In this document: positions 53,899-63,722 of the stretch, one piece after another
How the letters are laid out: every line of letters begins with the position of its first letter
How positions within the stretch are numbered: the first letter of the stretch is position 1
Assembly: GCF_046097095.1 (NCBI RefSeq)
Contig: NZ_CP175698.1
Span: 2,790,001 to 2,854,000, forward strand
Direction of reading: 5' to 3'
DNA from: Natrinema sp046097095
GTDB lineage: Archaea; Halobacteriota; Halobacteria; Halobacteriales; Natrialbaceae
Length of the DNA stretch: 64,000 bases
The notes under the pieces: model-generated
Told to the model about the DNA's origin: nothing
The model's database searches: none
What the model saw: the letters and a program-made list of their open reading frames with translations, nothing else
Position numbers and translations under genes: made by a program

Positions 53899-54732
53899 AT
53901 GCGCGAGGAGGCGACGGCGTTCGTACCCGGACACATTACCGGCTTTTTCAGCGCCCATTCGGACGAAGACCCGACGAAAGCCGGGTCTCGAGGTGCAGGA
54001 CTGACGCTCACTGACGGTGTCGAGGTGACGGTCGAACCCGCCACCGGCGACGATTCGACCGTCGTCCTCGACGGCACGGAACTCGAGGTCGATCCGGTGG
54101 CGACCGTCCTCGAGACCCTGAACGCGACCGCGCACGTCGAGGCCGAGTCAGAGATTCCGCTCGGAGCGGGCTTCGGTGTCTCAGGTGCGCTGGCGCTGGG
54201 GACGGCACTGGCAGCCAACCGGGTGTTCGAACGCAAACTCTCGATGAACGAACTCGTAACGATCGCCCACGGTGCCGAGGTACGGGCCGGGACGGGCCTG
54301 GGTGACGTGGTTGCACAGGCCCGTGGCGGCGTCCCGATTCGCCTCGAGCCGGGCGGGCCACAGCACAACACGCTCGATGCGGTTCCGTCGCGGGCGCGCG
54401 TCGAGTACATCTCGTTCGGCGAACTCTCGACTGCCGACGTACTCTCGGGCGACACCGAGGAGCTGACGGCCGCCGGCGAGGAGGCCCTGTCCAGGGTCGT
54501 CGAAGAGCCGACGCTCCTCTCGTTTATGTACGCCTCGAGATTGTTCGCGCGCGACGCCGGTCTCCTGACCGACCAGGTCACGGAAACTGTTGCCGATGTC
54601 TCGGCAGCCGATGGTCAGGCCTCGATGGCCATGCTCGGGGAGACCGTCTTCGCGCTCGGAACCGGGCTGTCCGACGCCGGCTACGACCCGTCGGTCTGTG
54701 CGACCCACCCGGCCGGTGCCGTCCTGCGGTAG
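53899..54732 (+). CDS. Pantoate kinase
   Basis: 277 residues. GHMP-kinase fold. It opens REEATAFVPGHITGFFSAH, and the phosphate loop is PLGAGFGVSGALALG near 93-107. The archaeal enzyme makes 4-phosphopantoate, replacing the bacterial order of CoA synthesis. The partner ligase gene is at 58091, separated by the DUF1508 gene. The ATG at 53899 directly follows a stop in another frame. Confidence 0.92.
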   Translation: MREEATAFVPGHITGFFSAHSDEDPTKAGSRGAGLTLTDGVEVTVEPATGDDSTVVLDGTELEVDPVATVLETLNATAHVEAESEIPLGAGFGVSGALALGTALAANRVFERKLSMNELVTIAHGAEVRAGTGLGDVVAQARGGVPIRLEPGGPQHNTLDAVPSRARVEYISFGELSTADVLSGDTEELTAAGEEALSRVVEEPTLLSFMYASRLFARDAGLLTDQVTETVADVSAADGQASMAMLGETVFALGTGLSDAGYDPSVCATHPAGAVLR

Positions 54733-55127
54733 GTGACCTCGCTGTTTACTTGCCACCTTCGGCGGCCCGTCGCGGCGGGGGCTCCGCGCCTGCACCCAAT
54801 TAAATACCCCCACTATCTATCAGACGATGTACCCGTCCGACGGCTGAATCGCACGCGGGCGCGCCGGTATCGTTCGGTCCACGCGTCTCCCTTCTGAACC
54901 AAACGCCGTCGACTCGCTGCCACCCTCTCGTTATCACTATTGAAAACTCGAGTGAGAGGCACATTGCTTCCGTTTTTGATCTGCATTCATTCCTCGTCGA
55001 CGCTCGCGGACCGGGTCGGTCGACGGATCGCTGTCGACACATATGTTAGTTGTATTATATAACATACATATTACTGGTAGCCAGAACTTTATTATGGTGC
55101 GTTCGAGTTATCCGGTCAAGATTTGAA
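54733..55127. other. Upstream region of the DUF1508-repeat gene
   Basis: 395 nt with no gene. Includes an inverted repeat at 55042-55066 and a TATA-like CTTTATTA at 55088-55095, about 36 nt before the ATG at 55128. The last 90 nt are unusually AT-rich for this genome. Confidence 0.5.
55042..55066 (+). promoter_or_regulatory. Inverted repeat upstream of the DUF1508-repeat gene
   Basis: Arms TATGTTA (55042-55048) and TAACATA (55060-55066) around an AT-rich centre, about 25-45 nt upstream of the TATA-like element. Position fits an activator or repressor site. Confidence 0.4.
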
Positions 55128-58040
55128 ATGGCATCACTGACTGACATTCATCAAGACCTGTTTAAGTTGTACGAACATTACGTCGGGGAACCCGACTCAA
55201 GCAAGGACGTCTACGGCTATTGGCTGTTCATCGTCGGGTACATCATCGGGGCGGCGGGCGTGGTGACCTTCGTCGTCGGATACGCAGGGACATCGAATTC
55301 CTACGCCTTGATTAAGATTTCCGGCGTCACGGCCGCGGCGGGGCTCGCGCTCTGTTTGTTCGGCATCGTGCTCATGTTACCGGTGCGACGGCGCGGGATA
55401 CAGGCCAGCGCCGTTGGGCTCGCCGTCTCCTTCGTAGGCGTCGGATTCTTCGCCTGGGCGTACCCATACAACTGGCGCGCGCTCGGGACCGACTACAGCG
55501 TCGAAGTGATCTCGGTCTATACGTTCGGGATCGGCATCATCGCGGGCGTTACCGCGCTCGTTCCGATTCTCACCGGTCAGCGGGGGATGTTCGTCGAAGA
55601 AGAGGGACAGACGGAAGATCCGGCGATCCTCACCGGCGACGCGATGGAGAGCGCCCAGTTCGCCGTCTTCCGCGACGAAAACGGCGACTGGAAGTGGCAC
55701 GTCCTCCACCTCGAGGCGCTGGCCCAGAGCACCGAAAGCGCCGTCACGCGGCCGGATGCGACGGAGGGCATCGAACGCGTCAAGTCACAGATCAGCTCCG
55801 CGGGACTGATGGAGCTGACGACCTCGGCGTTCCGGCTCTACGAGGACCGCGACGGCTCCTGGCAGTGGACGCTCGCGCGCGACGACGGTTCGATCGTCGG
55901 CTCCTGTGCCGGCGAGTTCGACCGACGCGACGGTGCCGAGGAGTCGGTCAGCTTCCTGAAAGACCGTGGCCCCGAGGCCGACGTGATCGAGATCGAAGGC
56001 GCGGCGTTCACCTACGAGCAGCGACGCGATCAGTGGTACTGGCAACTCGTCGACGACGACCGCACGCCGCTGGCCTCGAGCGAGACGGGTCACTCGACGC
56101 AGGAACGCGCCGAGGAGGCCGCCCGGACGTTCGCCGAGCGATTCGACCGCGCGCGAGTGCTCGACGTCGAGCACATCGGCGTGGAGCTCTGTGAGGGGGC
56201 CGCCGGCTGGACCTGGCGGTTCGTCGACGCCGCCGACGACGTCATCGCCACCAGCACGCACGAGTTCGGCTCCCGGCGCAGCGCCGAGAAAGCCGCTGAG
56301 GACCTGCTGCCGGAACTGGACTCGGCGTCGATCACCGTCGCCGGTGAACCGACGTTCGAACTCTACGAGGACGACGAGGAGTGGCGCTACCGACTCATCG
56401 ACGCGACCGAGCACGTCGTCGCGCGCGGCCCTGACGGGACGCGCGAACGCGGCGGCTCCGAGCGGTGGGCCGACGAGTTCAGCGAGAACGCCCGTGACGC
56501 CGACATCGTCGAAATCGAGAGCGCGGAGTACGAGGTCTATCCGACCCCGGACGCCGCGGGCGAAGAGTACACGTTCGACGCGGCCGAGACGTCCGCCGCG
56601 GCGATCGAGGACCCTGAGCCGGCTCCGGACGGCGGGACGGTCGCGGACGACAGCACGGAAGCCGACGACACCGGACCGTGGAACTGGCGACTCGTCACGG
56701 ACGACCGCGACGTCATCGCGGCGAGTAACGTCCCCCACGGCGACGCCGAGTCGGCCGCCGACGCGATCGAGCGCGTTCGCCAACAGGCCAACGAGGCCGA
56801 TCTCATCGAGTTCGAAAACGCCGCGTTCCAGGTCTACGAGGCCGACGACGGCGAGTGGCGCTGGCGGCTCATCGACGAGGACGGCAACGTCTTGGCCGAC
56901 AGCGGCGAGGAACACACCTCCCGCGGGGAGGCCGCCGAAGCGATGATGACGCTCAAAGAGCAGGCCCCCGACGCCGAACTGCTCGAGATCGAGACCGCCG
57001 CCTTCGAGCTGTTCGTCAACGAGGACGACGAGTGGGGCTGGCGGCTCATCGACGAGGGCGGGAAACTCGTCGCCGAGGACCCGAACACTCACCCGACGCG
57101 CGACGCCGCGCGCGACGCGATGAACCGCCTGCTCGAGCACCTCGAGTCGAACGTGCGGACGATGGACGAGGCGATCTTCCAGACGTACGCGACCGAGGAC
57201 TGGCACTGGCGGTTCGTCATGCCGGCGGGCGAAATCGTCGCCGTCGGCGGTGAGCCGTATCCGACCCGCGACGAACTGGTCGACGGTCTCGACGATGTTC
57301 GCGAGGCGGCCGCGTCGGCCGGTCAGTTCACGATCGGCGACGTCTCCGTCCAGCTCTACGAGACCGACGACTGGCACTTCCGTCTGCTCGACCGCGACCG
57401 CGAAGAGATCGCCGACGCAAACGTCTCCTTTAGCGACCGCGACGCGGCGATGGACGGCGTCGAGGACCTGGCGGTGAACGCGGCCGACGCGCCGATCTTC
57501 TCGATCGAGGACGCCGCGATCCGTCTCGACGGCGAGGACGAGGACGGCTGGTCGTGGGAACTCGTCGACCGCGACCGCGAGGTACTCGCCGAAGCGGTCG
57601 ACACCGCCGCGAGCAAGGACGACCTCTACGACGCGATCGAGGACGTCCGCCGGCTCGCGCCGATGGCCGGCCGGGTCGATTTCGACGTGGCTTCCTTCGA
57701 ACTCGTCGCCGACGAGGACGATCGCTGGCAATGGCGGCTCATCGACGAGGACGGCCGCACCGTCGCGACCGGCTCCGAAGCCTACGAAACCTCCGAGGCC
57801 GCTCGCGAGGCCCTAGCGGACGTCCGCGACCTGATCGAGTCGGCGAGCATCCTCGAGATCGACAGCGTCTCGTTCGAGCTCCACACCGACGATGACGGCT
57901 GGGTCTGGCAGCTGATCGACGAGTACGGTGCGATGATGGCCGAGAGCACCCAGACCTACGAGACCCGAACCGCGGCCCGCGGGGCGATGAACGACGTGAA
58001 GGCCCAGGCACCCGAGGGCTGGATCACGTTCACCGAGTAA
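55128..58040 (+). CDS. Membrane protein with 13 tandem DUF1508-like modules
   Basis: 970 residues from ATG 55128. Four membrane helices (about 31-52, 62-85, 92-112, 126-148) are followed from about residue 170 by 13 modules of 52-60 residues. Each has an FxLY-type strand, a W-x-W/R-L pair, a D-x-D-x-x-V/I-A turn, and a helix S-x-x-A-A-x-x-A. The pattern matches DUF1508 (YegP/HVO_2922-like) modules that usually occur singly or in pairs. Examples: FRLYEDRDGSWQWTL, FQVYEADDGEWRWRLI, FELVADEDDRWQWRLI. Module 6 has a 40-residue acidic insert. The array is on the cytoplasmic or extracytoplasmic face depending on topology, not decided here. Role unknown. It sits between two CoA biosynthesis genes. 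Confidence 0.85.
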   Translation: MASLTDIHQDLFKLYEHYVGEPDSSKDVYGYWLFIVGYIIGAAGVVTFVVGYAGTSNSYALIKISGVTAAAGLALCLFGIVLMLPVRRRGIQASAVGLAVSFVGVGFFAWAYPYNWRALGTDYSVEVISVYTFGIGIIAGVTALVPILTGQRGMFVEEEGQTEDPAILTGDAMESAQFAVFRDENGDWKWHVLHLEALAQSTESAVTRPDATEGIERVKSQISSAGLMELTTSAFRLYEDRDGSWQWTLARDDGSIVGSCAGEFDRRDGAEESVSFLKDRGPEADVIEIEGAAFTYEQRRDQWYWQLVDDDRTPLASSETGHSTQERAEEAARTFAERFDRARVLDVEHIGVELCEGAAGWTWRFVDAADDVIATSTHEFGSRRSAEKAAEDLLPELDSASITVAGEPTFELYEDDEEWRYRLIDATEHVVARGPDGTRERGGSERWADEFSENARDADIVEIESAEYEVYPTPDAAGEEYTFDAAETSAAAIEDPEPAPDGGTVADDSTEADDTGPWNWRLVTDDRDVIAASNVPHGDAESAADAIERVRQQANEADLIEFENAAFQVYEADDGEWRWRLIDEDGNVLADSGEEHTSRGEAAEAMMTLKEQAPDAELLEIETAAFELFVNEDDEWGWRLIDEGGKLVAEDPNTHPTRDAARDAMNRLLEHLESNVRTMDEAIFQTYATEDWHWRFVMPAGEIVAVGGEPYPTRDELVDGLDDVREAAASAGQFTIGDVSVQLYETDDWHFRLLDRDREEIADANVSFSDRDAAMDGVEDLAVNAADAPIFSIEDAAIRLDGEDEDGWSWELVDRDREVLAEAVDTAASKDDLYDAIEDVRRLAPMAGRVDFDVASFELVADEDDRWQWRLIDEDGRTVATGSEAYETSEAAREALADVRDLIESASILEIDSVSFELHTDDDGWVWQLIDEYGAMMAESTQTYETRTAARGAMNDVKAQAPEGWITFTE

Positions 58041-58060
58041 CGACCCGGCGATCAATCGGC

Positions 58061-58068
58061 TTTTTTAT
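58061..58068 (+). promoter_or_regulatory. T-rich element, terminator and promoter of the CoA ligase gene
   Basis: TTTTTTAT centred about 26 nt before the GTG start at 58091. It can serve as the TATA box of the ligase gene and as the T-tract terminator of the DUF1508 gene, whose stop is about 20 nt upstream. Confidence 0.4.
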
Positions 58069-58090
58069 CGACGGTACTGAGTCACCCCTC

Positions 58091-58870
<780 letters not shown>

Positions 58871-58882
58871 CCGCCACCGAAG

Positions 58883-59536
58883 TCAGCGCTTCCCCGTAAT
58901 CGTCGGCGAGACCGAATCGCGCGCCCCCTCGCGCTCGATGATCTGTGGTCGCTCGACGCCGTCGACGAACGGCAGTTTCGACGCGATCGCCGCTTTCGCC
59001 TCTTCGAGACGGTAGTACGACAGCCACAGCGCCTCGCTCGCCCGCCGCGCGAGCGAGTTATCGATCTCGTAGTCGATTCCCGGCCCGCACTCGAGTTCGT
59101 CGCCGTCGACGAGCCAGCGCCGCGCGAGCGCGACCCCTTTCTCGGCGTCGTAGCCGCGGGCGACGTAGTGCTTGTACGGGTGGCGGATCCACGAACACTC
59201 CCAGTGGGCGTAGACGTCGACGCCCGATTCGTTCTCGAGGTCGTGGAGGACGATATGCAGTTGCTCGTCGGCGAACAGCGACGGTCGCCACACCCACGAG
59301 CCTTCGGACGTGTTGCCGTCCATTCGGACCTTGAGCGCGGCGATCGGGTTGCGCGAGAACCCCAGTTGCTCGAGGACGTCCTCGATCGTCGCCTCCGAGC
59401 AGTGAACCGTGAGGGCGTACTCGTCGGCGGTCGTGTGGCTGACCGCGTAACCGCCAAACGTCCCCTGCAAGAGGAAGTGTGTCTGTGGGAGGAAGCGACG
59501 GCGCAGGGCGTTGACGAAGTCCTCTCGGTAGCTCAT
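58883..59536 (-). CDS. Conserved haloarchaeal protein of unknown function
   Basis: 217 residues from ATG 59534-59536 (MSYREDFVNALRR); a longer frame to 59776 lacks coding quality. Mixed alpha/beta with a His- and Trp-rich middle: THFLLQGTFGGYAVSHTTAD and VDVYAHWECSWIRHPYKHYVA. No known catalytic motif. Convergent with the CoA ligase gene, 12 nt apart. Confidence 0.75.
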   Translation of the reverse strand: MSYREDFVNALRRRFLPQTHFLLQGTFGGYAVSHTTADEYALTVHCSEATIEDVLEQLGFSRNPIAALKVRMDGNTSEGSWVWRPSLFADEQLHIVLHDLENESGVDVYAHWECSWIRHPYKHYVARGYDAEKGVALARRWLVDGDELECGPGIDYEIDNSLARRASEALWLSYYRLEEAKAAIASKLPFVDGVERPQIIEREGARDSVSPTITGKR

Positions 59537-59720
59537 TGATCGGTGTGAGTACGACGACCGACCGGAAGAGTATTCGGCCGGCAGTTCGTCGCGAACTCTC
59601 TCGTCAGCGACCGTCGCGTGGGACGATCCGTTCGACTGCGGACTCGACCCGAGTCTGCAGGCGGGGCACGCAGTGGCCGGGCCAGTAGTTACGAACACGG
59701 ACGCCGTCGCATTGGTATCG

Positions 59721-60005
59721 ATGAGTAAGCCGAGCGATGTAACCAGTGACGAGCGCATAACGCGACGACTTAACACGGAGCAGGACGATCCGGCGACCCA
59801 GATCGTCGAAATCGTCGCCGACCTCGACGACGGAAGTCCGCTGAACCTCCCCCCGATCTACCGCTGCATCGACGATCTGATCGCCGACCTCTTCTCGTCG
59901 CCGCCGTCCGCCGAGGCCGACGCGTGTATCGTGTTTTCCTACGAGGGATACCGGATCCGCGTCCAGCAAGACGGGATGACCACGTTTCGCGAGCTATCGA
60001 CGTAA
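59721..60005 (+). CDS. HalOD1 domain protein
   Basis: 94 residues from ATG 59721 (MSKPSDVTS). HalOD1 output domain: IVEIVADLDDGSPLNLPPIY, CIDDLIADLF, then YEGYRIRVQQDG. Second free-standing HalOD1 in this window (compare 21887-22156). Function unknown. It faces the 58883-59536 gene from a divergent start region. Confidence 0.85.
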   Translation: MSKPSDVTSDERITRRLNTEQDDPATQIVEIVADLDDGSPLNLPPIYRCIDDLIADLFSSPPSAEADACIVFSYEGYRIRVQQDGMTTFRELST

Positions 60006-60100
60006 CCGTCCCGCAGTGGGCCAGACTCGCGCTCGCCGGTTCGCGTTCGCGATGGCCCGAAAGACGAATGGTTATTAGTCACCACACTGAACAGTCGTCT

Positions 60101-60298
60101 ATGGTATCACTCGAGCCACCGTGTCTGCGATCGGACCACGCCTCCAGCGGTGCGGCCGCGGGAGCGAAACTCGGCGGGACGGTCGGCGGGGTCGCTGGCC
60201 CGGCCGGCGGTGCCGTCGGAGCCGGCGTCGGCGCTGCCACCGGCTATCTCGCCGGCACGGCCCGCGATCAGGTCGAATCGATCCCGACGCCGTTTTGA
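60101..60298 (+). CDS. Small glycine-zipper protein
   Basis: 65 residues from ATG 60101. Residues about 16-55 are Gly/Ala-rich with G-x3-G spacing (GTVGGVAGPAGGAVGAGVG), the pattern of glycine-zipper membrane or aggregation motifs. No further domain. Preceded by a TATA-like GTTATTAGTC 28 nt upstream. The open frame continues from 59924 in the same phase, so the start is not certain. Confidence 0.45.
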   Translation: MVSLEPPCLRSDHASSGAAAGAKLGGTVGGVAGPAGGAVGAGVGAATGYLAGTARDQVESIPTPF

Positions 60299-60322
60299 GG
60301 GGTCCGGCGGCGGTTTCAAGGG

Positions 60323-60330
60323 GTATAAAT
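60323..60330 (+). promoter_or_regulatory. TATA box of tyrS
   Basis: GTATAAAT, centred 27 nt before ATG 60354: a textbook leaderless promoter and the reason to choose that start. Confidence 0.65.
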
Positions 60331-60353
60331 TCCTGGTCCGGTTCCTGCCACGT

Positions 60354-61349
60354 ATGGACGCCTACGAGTTACTCACGCGAAACGCCGAGGAGGTCGTCAC
60401 CGACGAGGAGGTCCGCGACCTCGCCGACGAGCCGGCGGGGAAACGCGCCTACGTCGGCTACGAGCCCTCCGGCGTACTCCATCTGGGCCACCTGCTGACG
60501 GCGAACAAGCTCATCGATCTCCAGGAGGCCGGCATGGAGGTCGTTGTCCTCCTGGCAGACGTCCACGCCTACCTCAACGGGAAAGGCACGTTCGAGGAGA
60601 TCCGAGACATCGCCGAGCAGATGAAGGCCCAGTTCCTCGCCTACGGCCTCGACGAGGACAACGCCGAGTTCGTCTACGGCTCTGAGTTCCAACTCGACGA
60701 GGAGTACGTCCTCGATCTCCACGCCCTCGAGGTCGGGACGACGATGAACCGCGCCCAGCGCGCGATGGCCGAGATCCAGGGCGACGAGACCGCCAAGGTG
60801 AGCCACCTCGTCTACCCGCTGATGCAGACCTTGGACATCGAGTACCTCGATCTCGATCTCGCGGTCGGTGGGCTCGACCAGCGGAAGGTTCACATGCTCG
60901 CCCGCGAAAAGCTGCCCGACCTCGACTACGAGGTCCGTCCCGCCCTCCATACGCCCATCGTTGCCGATCTCACAAGCGGTGAGGGGAAGATGTCCTCGAG
61001 CGAGGGGATCACCATTTCGATGGAGGACTCGACCGAGGACGTAGAGGAGAAGGTCAACTCGGCGTACTGTCCGCCGACCCGCGACCCAGAGCCGGATGAC
61101 GACGGCAACGAGCGCGAGAACCCCGTCCTCGAACTGTTCGAGTACCACGTCTTCCCGCGCTTCGAGGAGGTCGTCGTCGAACGCCCCGAGAAGTACGGCG
61201 GCGATCTGACCTACGAAGAGTTCGAGTCGCTGGCCGAAGACCTCGAGTCCGGCGACCTCCACCCCGCCGACGCGAAGGGGACGCTGGCGAGCTATCTCGA
61301 CGAACTGATCGCGCCGGGCCGCGAGAAACTCCGCGAACTGCGAGACTGA
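60354..61349 (+). CDS. tyrS: Tyrosyl-tRNA synthetase, archaeal/eukaryotic type
   Basis: 331 residues from ATG 60354 (MDAYELLTRN). Class I: HIGH motif reads HLGH in PSGVLHLGHLL and KMSKS reads GKMSSSEG. LVYPLMQTLDIEYLDLDLAV and GGLDQRKVHMLARE are hallmark active-site stretches of the TyrRS/TrpRS group. No S4 domain, as expected for archaea. Upstream in-frame bases to 60150 are excluded by the promoter. Confidence 0.96.
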   Translation: MDAYELLTRNAEEVVTDEEVRDLADEPAGKRAYVGYEPSGVLHLGHLLTANKLIDLQEAGMEVVVLLADVHAYLNGKGTFEEIRDIAEQMKAQFLAYGLDEDNAEFVYGSEFQLDEEYVLDLHALEVGTTMNRAQRAMAEIQGDETAKVSHLVYPLMQTLDIEYLDLDLAVGGLDQRKVHMLAREKLPDLDYEVRPALHTPIVADLTSGEGKMSSSEGITISMEDSTEDVEEKVNSAYCPPTRDPEPDDDGNERENPVLELFEYHVFPRFEEVVVERPEKYGGDLTYEEFESLAEDLESGDLHPADAKGTLASYLDELIAPGREKLRELRD

Positions 61350-61377
61350 ACTCGTCTGTATATCAGCTTCCGGTCGC

Positions 61378-61442
61378 GGTAGTACTACCTCGGACGCTAT
61401 TCCCGAAACAGCCCTCGGTATTGTCATACTACGTATGGTATG
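61378..61442. promoter_or_regulatory. Two palindromic sites between tyrS and birA
   Basis: GGTAGTACTACC (61378-61389) is a perfect 12-bp palindrome and CATAC-8 nt-GTATG (61425-61442) a second symmetric site, both upstream of birA. As BirA here has a DNA-binding HTH, they are candidate operators. Confidence 0.35.
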
Positions 61443-61613
61443 TGCTGTATAGGCTGTTCGACCACGATATCGACGGGCATCGTCGTCGGACACCGTCTCA
61501 CCGTCTATCCCGTTCGCAATGCTCTCGCTGCCTGACAGCCGGGGGCTTCTTCGATCGACCGTTGAGCCGCGAGGACCCGCCGATTGAAGTACGAGCGGCC
61601 CCCTCTCGAGGCC

Positions 61614-62552
61614 ATGAACGAGACGCGACGGGCGATCCTCGCGGCGTTGTCGGACGGACCGGTCTCGGGGCCGGAACTGGCCGACGACCTCGAGGTCTCG
61701 CGGGCGGCGGTCTGGAAGCACATCGAGGAACTGCGCGATGCGGACTTCGAGATCGAGAGCAGCCCGAACGGCTACGAGTTGGCCGGCGTCGACGCGTATA
61801 ACGCGCCGGCGATCGAGTTCGGGCTCGAGGCACCGTTTTCGATCGAGTACCACGACACGCTGGAGAGCACGAACGACCGTGCGCGCGACCTCGCGGCCGA
61901 CGGCGCGGTGGACGTGGCCGTCGTCGCGGACGAACAGACCGGCGGGCGCGGCCGCCTCAAGCGCGAGTGGTCGTCGCCGTCGGGCGGCATCTGGGTGAGT
62001 ATCGTCTCCCGGCCCGAAATCACGCCCGCGCAGGCCCCGCTGTACACGCTCGCGTCGGCGGTCGCGACGGCGACAGTGGCGCGCGAGGCCGGCGTCGACG
62101 CCCGGATCAAGTGGCCCAACGACGTGGTCGTCCCCGTCGGTGACGACGGCGACTATCGGAAACTCGTGGGCATTCTCACGGAGATGGAAGGCGAAACGGA
62201 CCGCGTGGAGTGGCTCATCGCCGGGATCGGCGTCAACGCTAACCTCGACGCCGACGGGCTCCCCGAGGGCGCAACCAGCGTCCGCAACGAGGCCGGCGAC
62301 GTCGACCGTCGGACCTTCGTCCAGCGCTTACTCGAGGAGTTCGATCGCTATCGAACCGACCTCGACGCCGTCGTCCCCGCGTGGTGCGACCTAGCGCTGA
62401 CGCTCGGCCAGCGCGTCCGGGTCGAGCGGCCGTCGGGCGAGATCGTCGGCGAGGCGGTCGACGTGACGGAGTCGGGGACGCTCGAGGTCGAGACCGACGA
62501 CGGACGCGTGACGGTCTCGGCGGGCGACTGTGAACACCTACGCCCGATCTAA
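61614..62552 (+). CDS. birA: Biotin-protein ligase with N-terminal HTH (BirA)
   Basis: 312 residues from ATG 61614 (MNETRRAILAAL). An N-terminal winged helix (about 1-60: ILAALSDGPVSGPELADDLE, SRAAVWKHIEEL) can bind DNA. The catalytic domain has the biotin/ATP loop GGRGRLKREWSSPSGGIW and ARIKWPNDVVV, with the small C-terminal SH3-like domain RVRVERPSGEIVG. It biotinylates acyl-CoA carboxylase carrier protein; the HTH suggests autoregulation as in bacterial group II BirA. Single-gene unit. Confidence 0.95.
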   Translation: MNETRRAILAALSDGPVSGPELADDLEVSRAAVWKHIEELRDADFEIESSPNGYELAGVDAYNAPAIEFGLEAPFSIEYHDTLESTNDRARDLAADGAVDVAVVADEQTGGRGRLKREWSSPSGGIWVSIVSRPEITPAQAPLYTLASAVATATVAREAGVDARIKWPNDVVVPVGDDGDYRKLVGILTEMEGETDRVEWLIAGIGVNANLDADGLPEGATSVRNEAGDVDRRTFVQRLLEEFDRYRTDLDAVVPAWCDLALTLGQRVRVERPSGEIVGEAVDVTESGTLEVETDDGRVTVSAGDCEHLRPI

Positions 62553-62573
62553 GCCGGCGAGCTATCGCGGCGC

Positions 62574-63050
62574 TCACTCGACGGTGAGGGATTGCCGTTC
62601 GGATCGGTCGTCGGGCGCGTCGGAATCGACCTGCACCGTGAGGACGGGAACCGACGCGCGCCGGACGACGCGCTCTGTAACGCTGCCGAGCAACAGTCGG
62701 TCGATTCCGCCGCGACCGTGGGTTCCCATCACGACCAGGTCGCACTCGCTTGGGTCGGCCGCCTCGACGATGGCGTGACTCGGCGATCCCTCGCGTACGT
62801 CGGTCTCGACCGTGACGCCGTCTGGTGCGAGCGCCGCGACCCGTTCGACCGCGGCTTGCCCTTCGTTGTGAAGCGCGTCGCTAATCCCTTCGAGTGCGGT
62901 TTCCATGGAGAGGCCGCTGTAGCCGGTTACGTTGACCACGTAGAGCGCGCGGACGGTCGCGTCGTGGGTGTGCGCGAGCTCGAAGGCGTACTCGATCGCG
63001 CGCTCGCACTCCGGCGAGCCGTCGGTCGGGATGAGGATGCGGTCGTACAT
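62574..63050 (-). CDS. Universal stress protein, single domain
   Basis: 158 residues from ATG 63048-63050 (MYDRILIPTDGS). UspA fold with the ATP-binding loop VVMGTHGRGGIDRLLLGSVT, then SVPVLTV. Soluble. Related in type to the two Usp domains fused to the permease at 5.5 kb. Likely a nucleotide-bound regulator or stress factor. Confidence 0.93.
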   Translation of the reverse strand: MYDRILIPTDGSPECERAIEYAFELAHTHDATVRALYVVNVTGYSGLSMETALEGISDALHNEGQAAVERVAALAPDGVTVETDVREGSPSHAIVEAADPSECDLVVMGTHGRGGIDRLLLGSVTERVVRRASVPVLTVQVDSDAPDDRSERQSLTVE

Positions 63051-63192
63051 TGCGATACACGATAACATACAACAAGATCCTATATGAGCGTTGTCCCGCC
63101 GCGGGCGAGAGGGATCTCGACGGTCGTCCGCCGGCCAGCGACGGGTGCACGGAGGGGAAACGCTGATGCGGCCGCCCCGCTAACCGAAACCC

Positions 63193-63663
63193 ATGAGCGA
63201 CACGTCGTGGACCGATCGGATCGTCGGGGAGCGCATGACCGTCGATCAGGAGTTCGCCGCGCGGATCCGGGAGTCGCAGTTTTCAAACCAACAGTGGAGC
63301 CTGATCATGACCGCGACGGAGTTCGAGATCGAACACCCCGAAGATCCCGATCGAGCGCAGATCGTCGCCAACACGGACAACCTCGACGGTATCATCCCCG
63401 AACTCGAGAACGTCCAGACGGGAATGGGCGCGATGGCCGGCCAGTCCGGCGGCGGAGCCTCCGGCTCGAGCTCCTCGAGCGGCGGCGTCTTCGACTCGAT
63501 CATGGGTGCACTCGGGATGGGCGGCAACGGCGGCTCCGTCGAGAAGGAACGCCTCGAGGCGGCCGAACGCCTGACCCAGGAGTACGCGACGGAACTCCAG
63601 TCACACCTCGAGTCGAAGGGGCGGTGGGAAAGCGTTCGGCAGACCGTCGCCGACGGTAACTGA
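63193..63663 (+). CDS. Conserved haloarchaeal protein (DUF5799-like)
   Basis: 156 residues. A compact N-terminal part opening SDTSWTDRIVGERMTVDQEF, with QFSNQQWSLIMTATEFEIEH, is followed by a Gly/Ser-rich linker (GGGASGSSSSSGG) and a C-terminal helix (ERLEAAERLTQEYATEL). Only haloarchaea carry this family, as far as I recall. Function unknown. Confidence 0.8.
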   Translation: MSDTSWTDRIVGERMTVDQEFAARIRESQFSNQQWSLIMTATEFEIEHPEDPDRAQIVANTDNLDGIIPELENVQTGMGAMAGQSGGGASGSSSSSGGVFDSIMGALGMGGNGGSVEKERLEAAERLTQEYATELQSHLESKGRWESVRQTVADGN

Positions 63664-63722
63664 GCCGCGGCGTCGTCCGTTCGACGATCGCTGCCCCGGC
63701 ACGTCGGCGCTGCTCGCCAGCG

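Noticed and set aside
55785..57731. 648-codon frame on the minus strand opposite the DUF1508-array gene
   Set aside because: It mirrors the strong codon bias of the real gene. Residue content is Arg/Val/Asp-rich without motifs, and the plus strand shows clear domain repeats.
60369..61853. 494-codon minus-strand frame opposite tyrS
   Set aside because: Shadow frame caused by GC-rich codons; tyrS motifs and promoter are clear on the plus strand.
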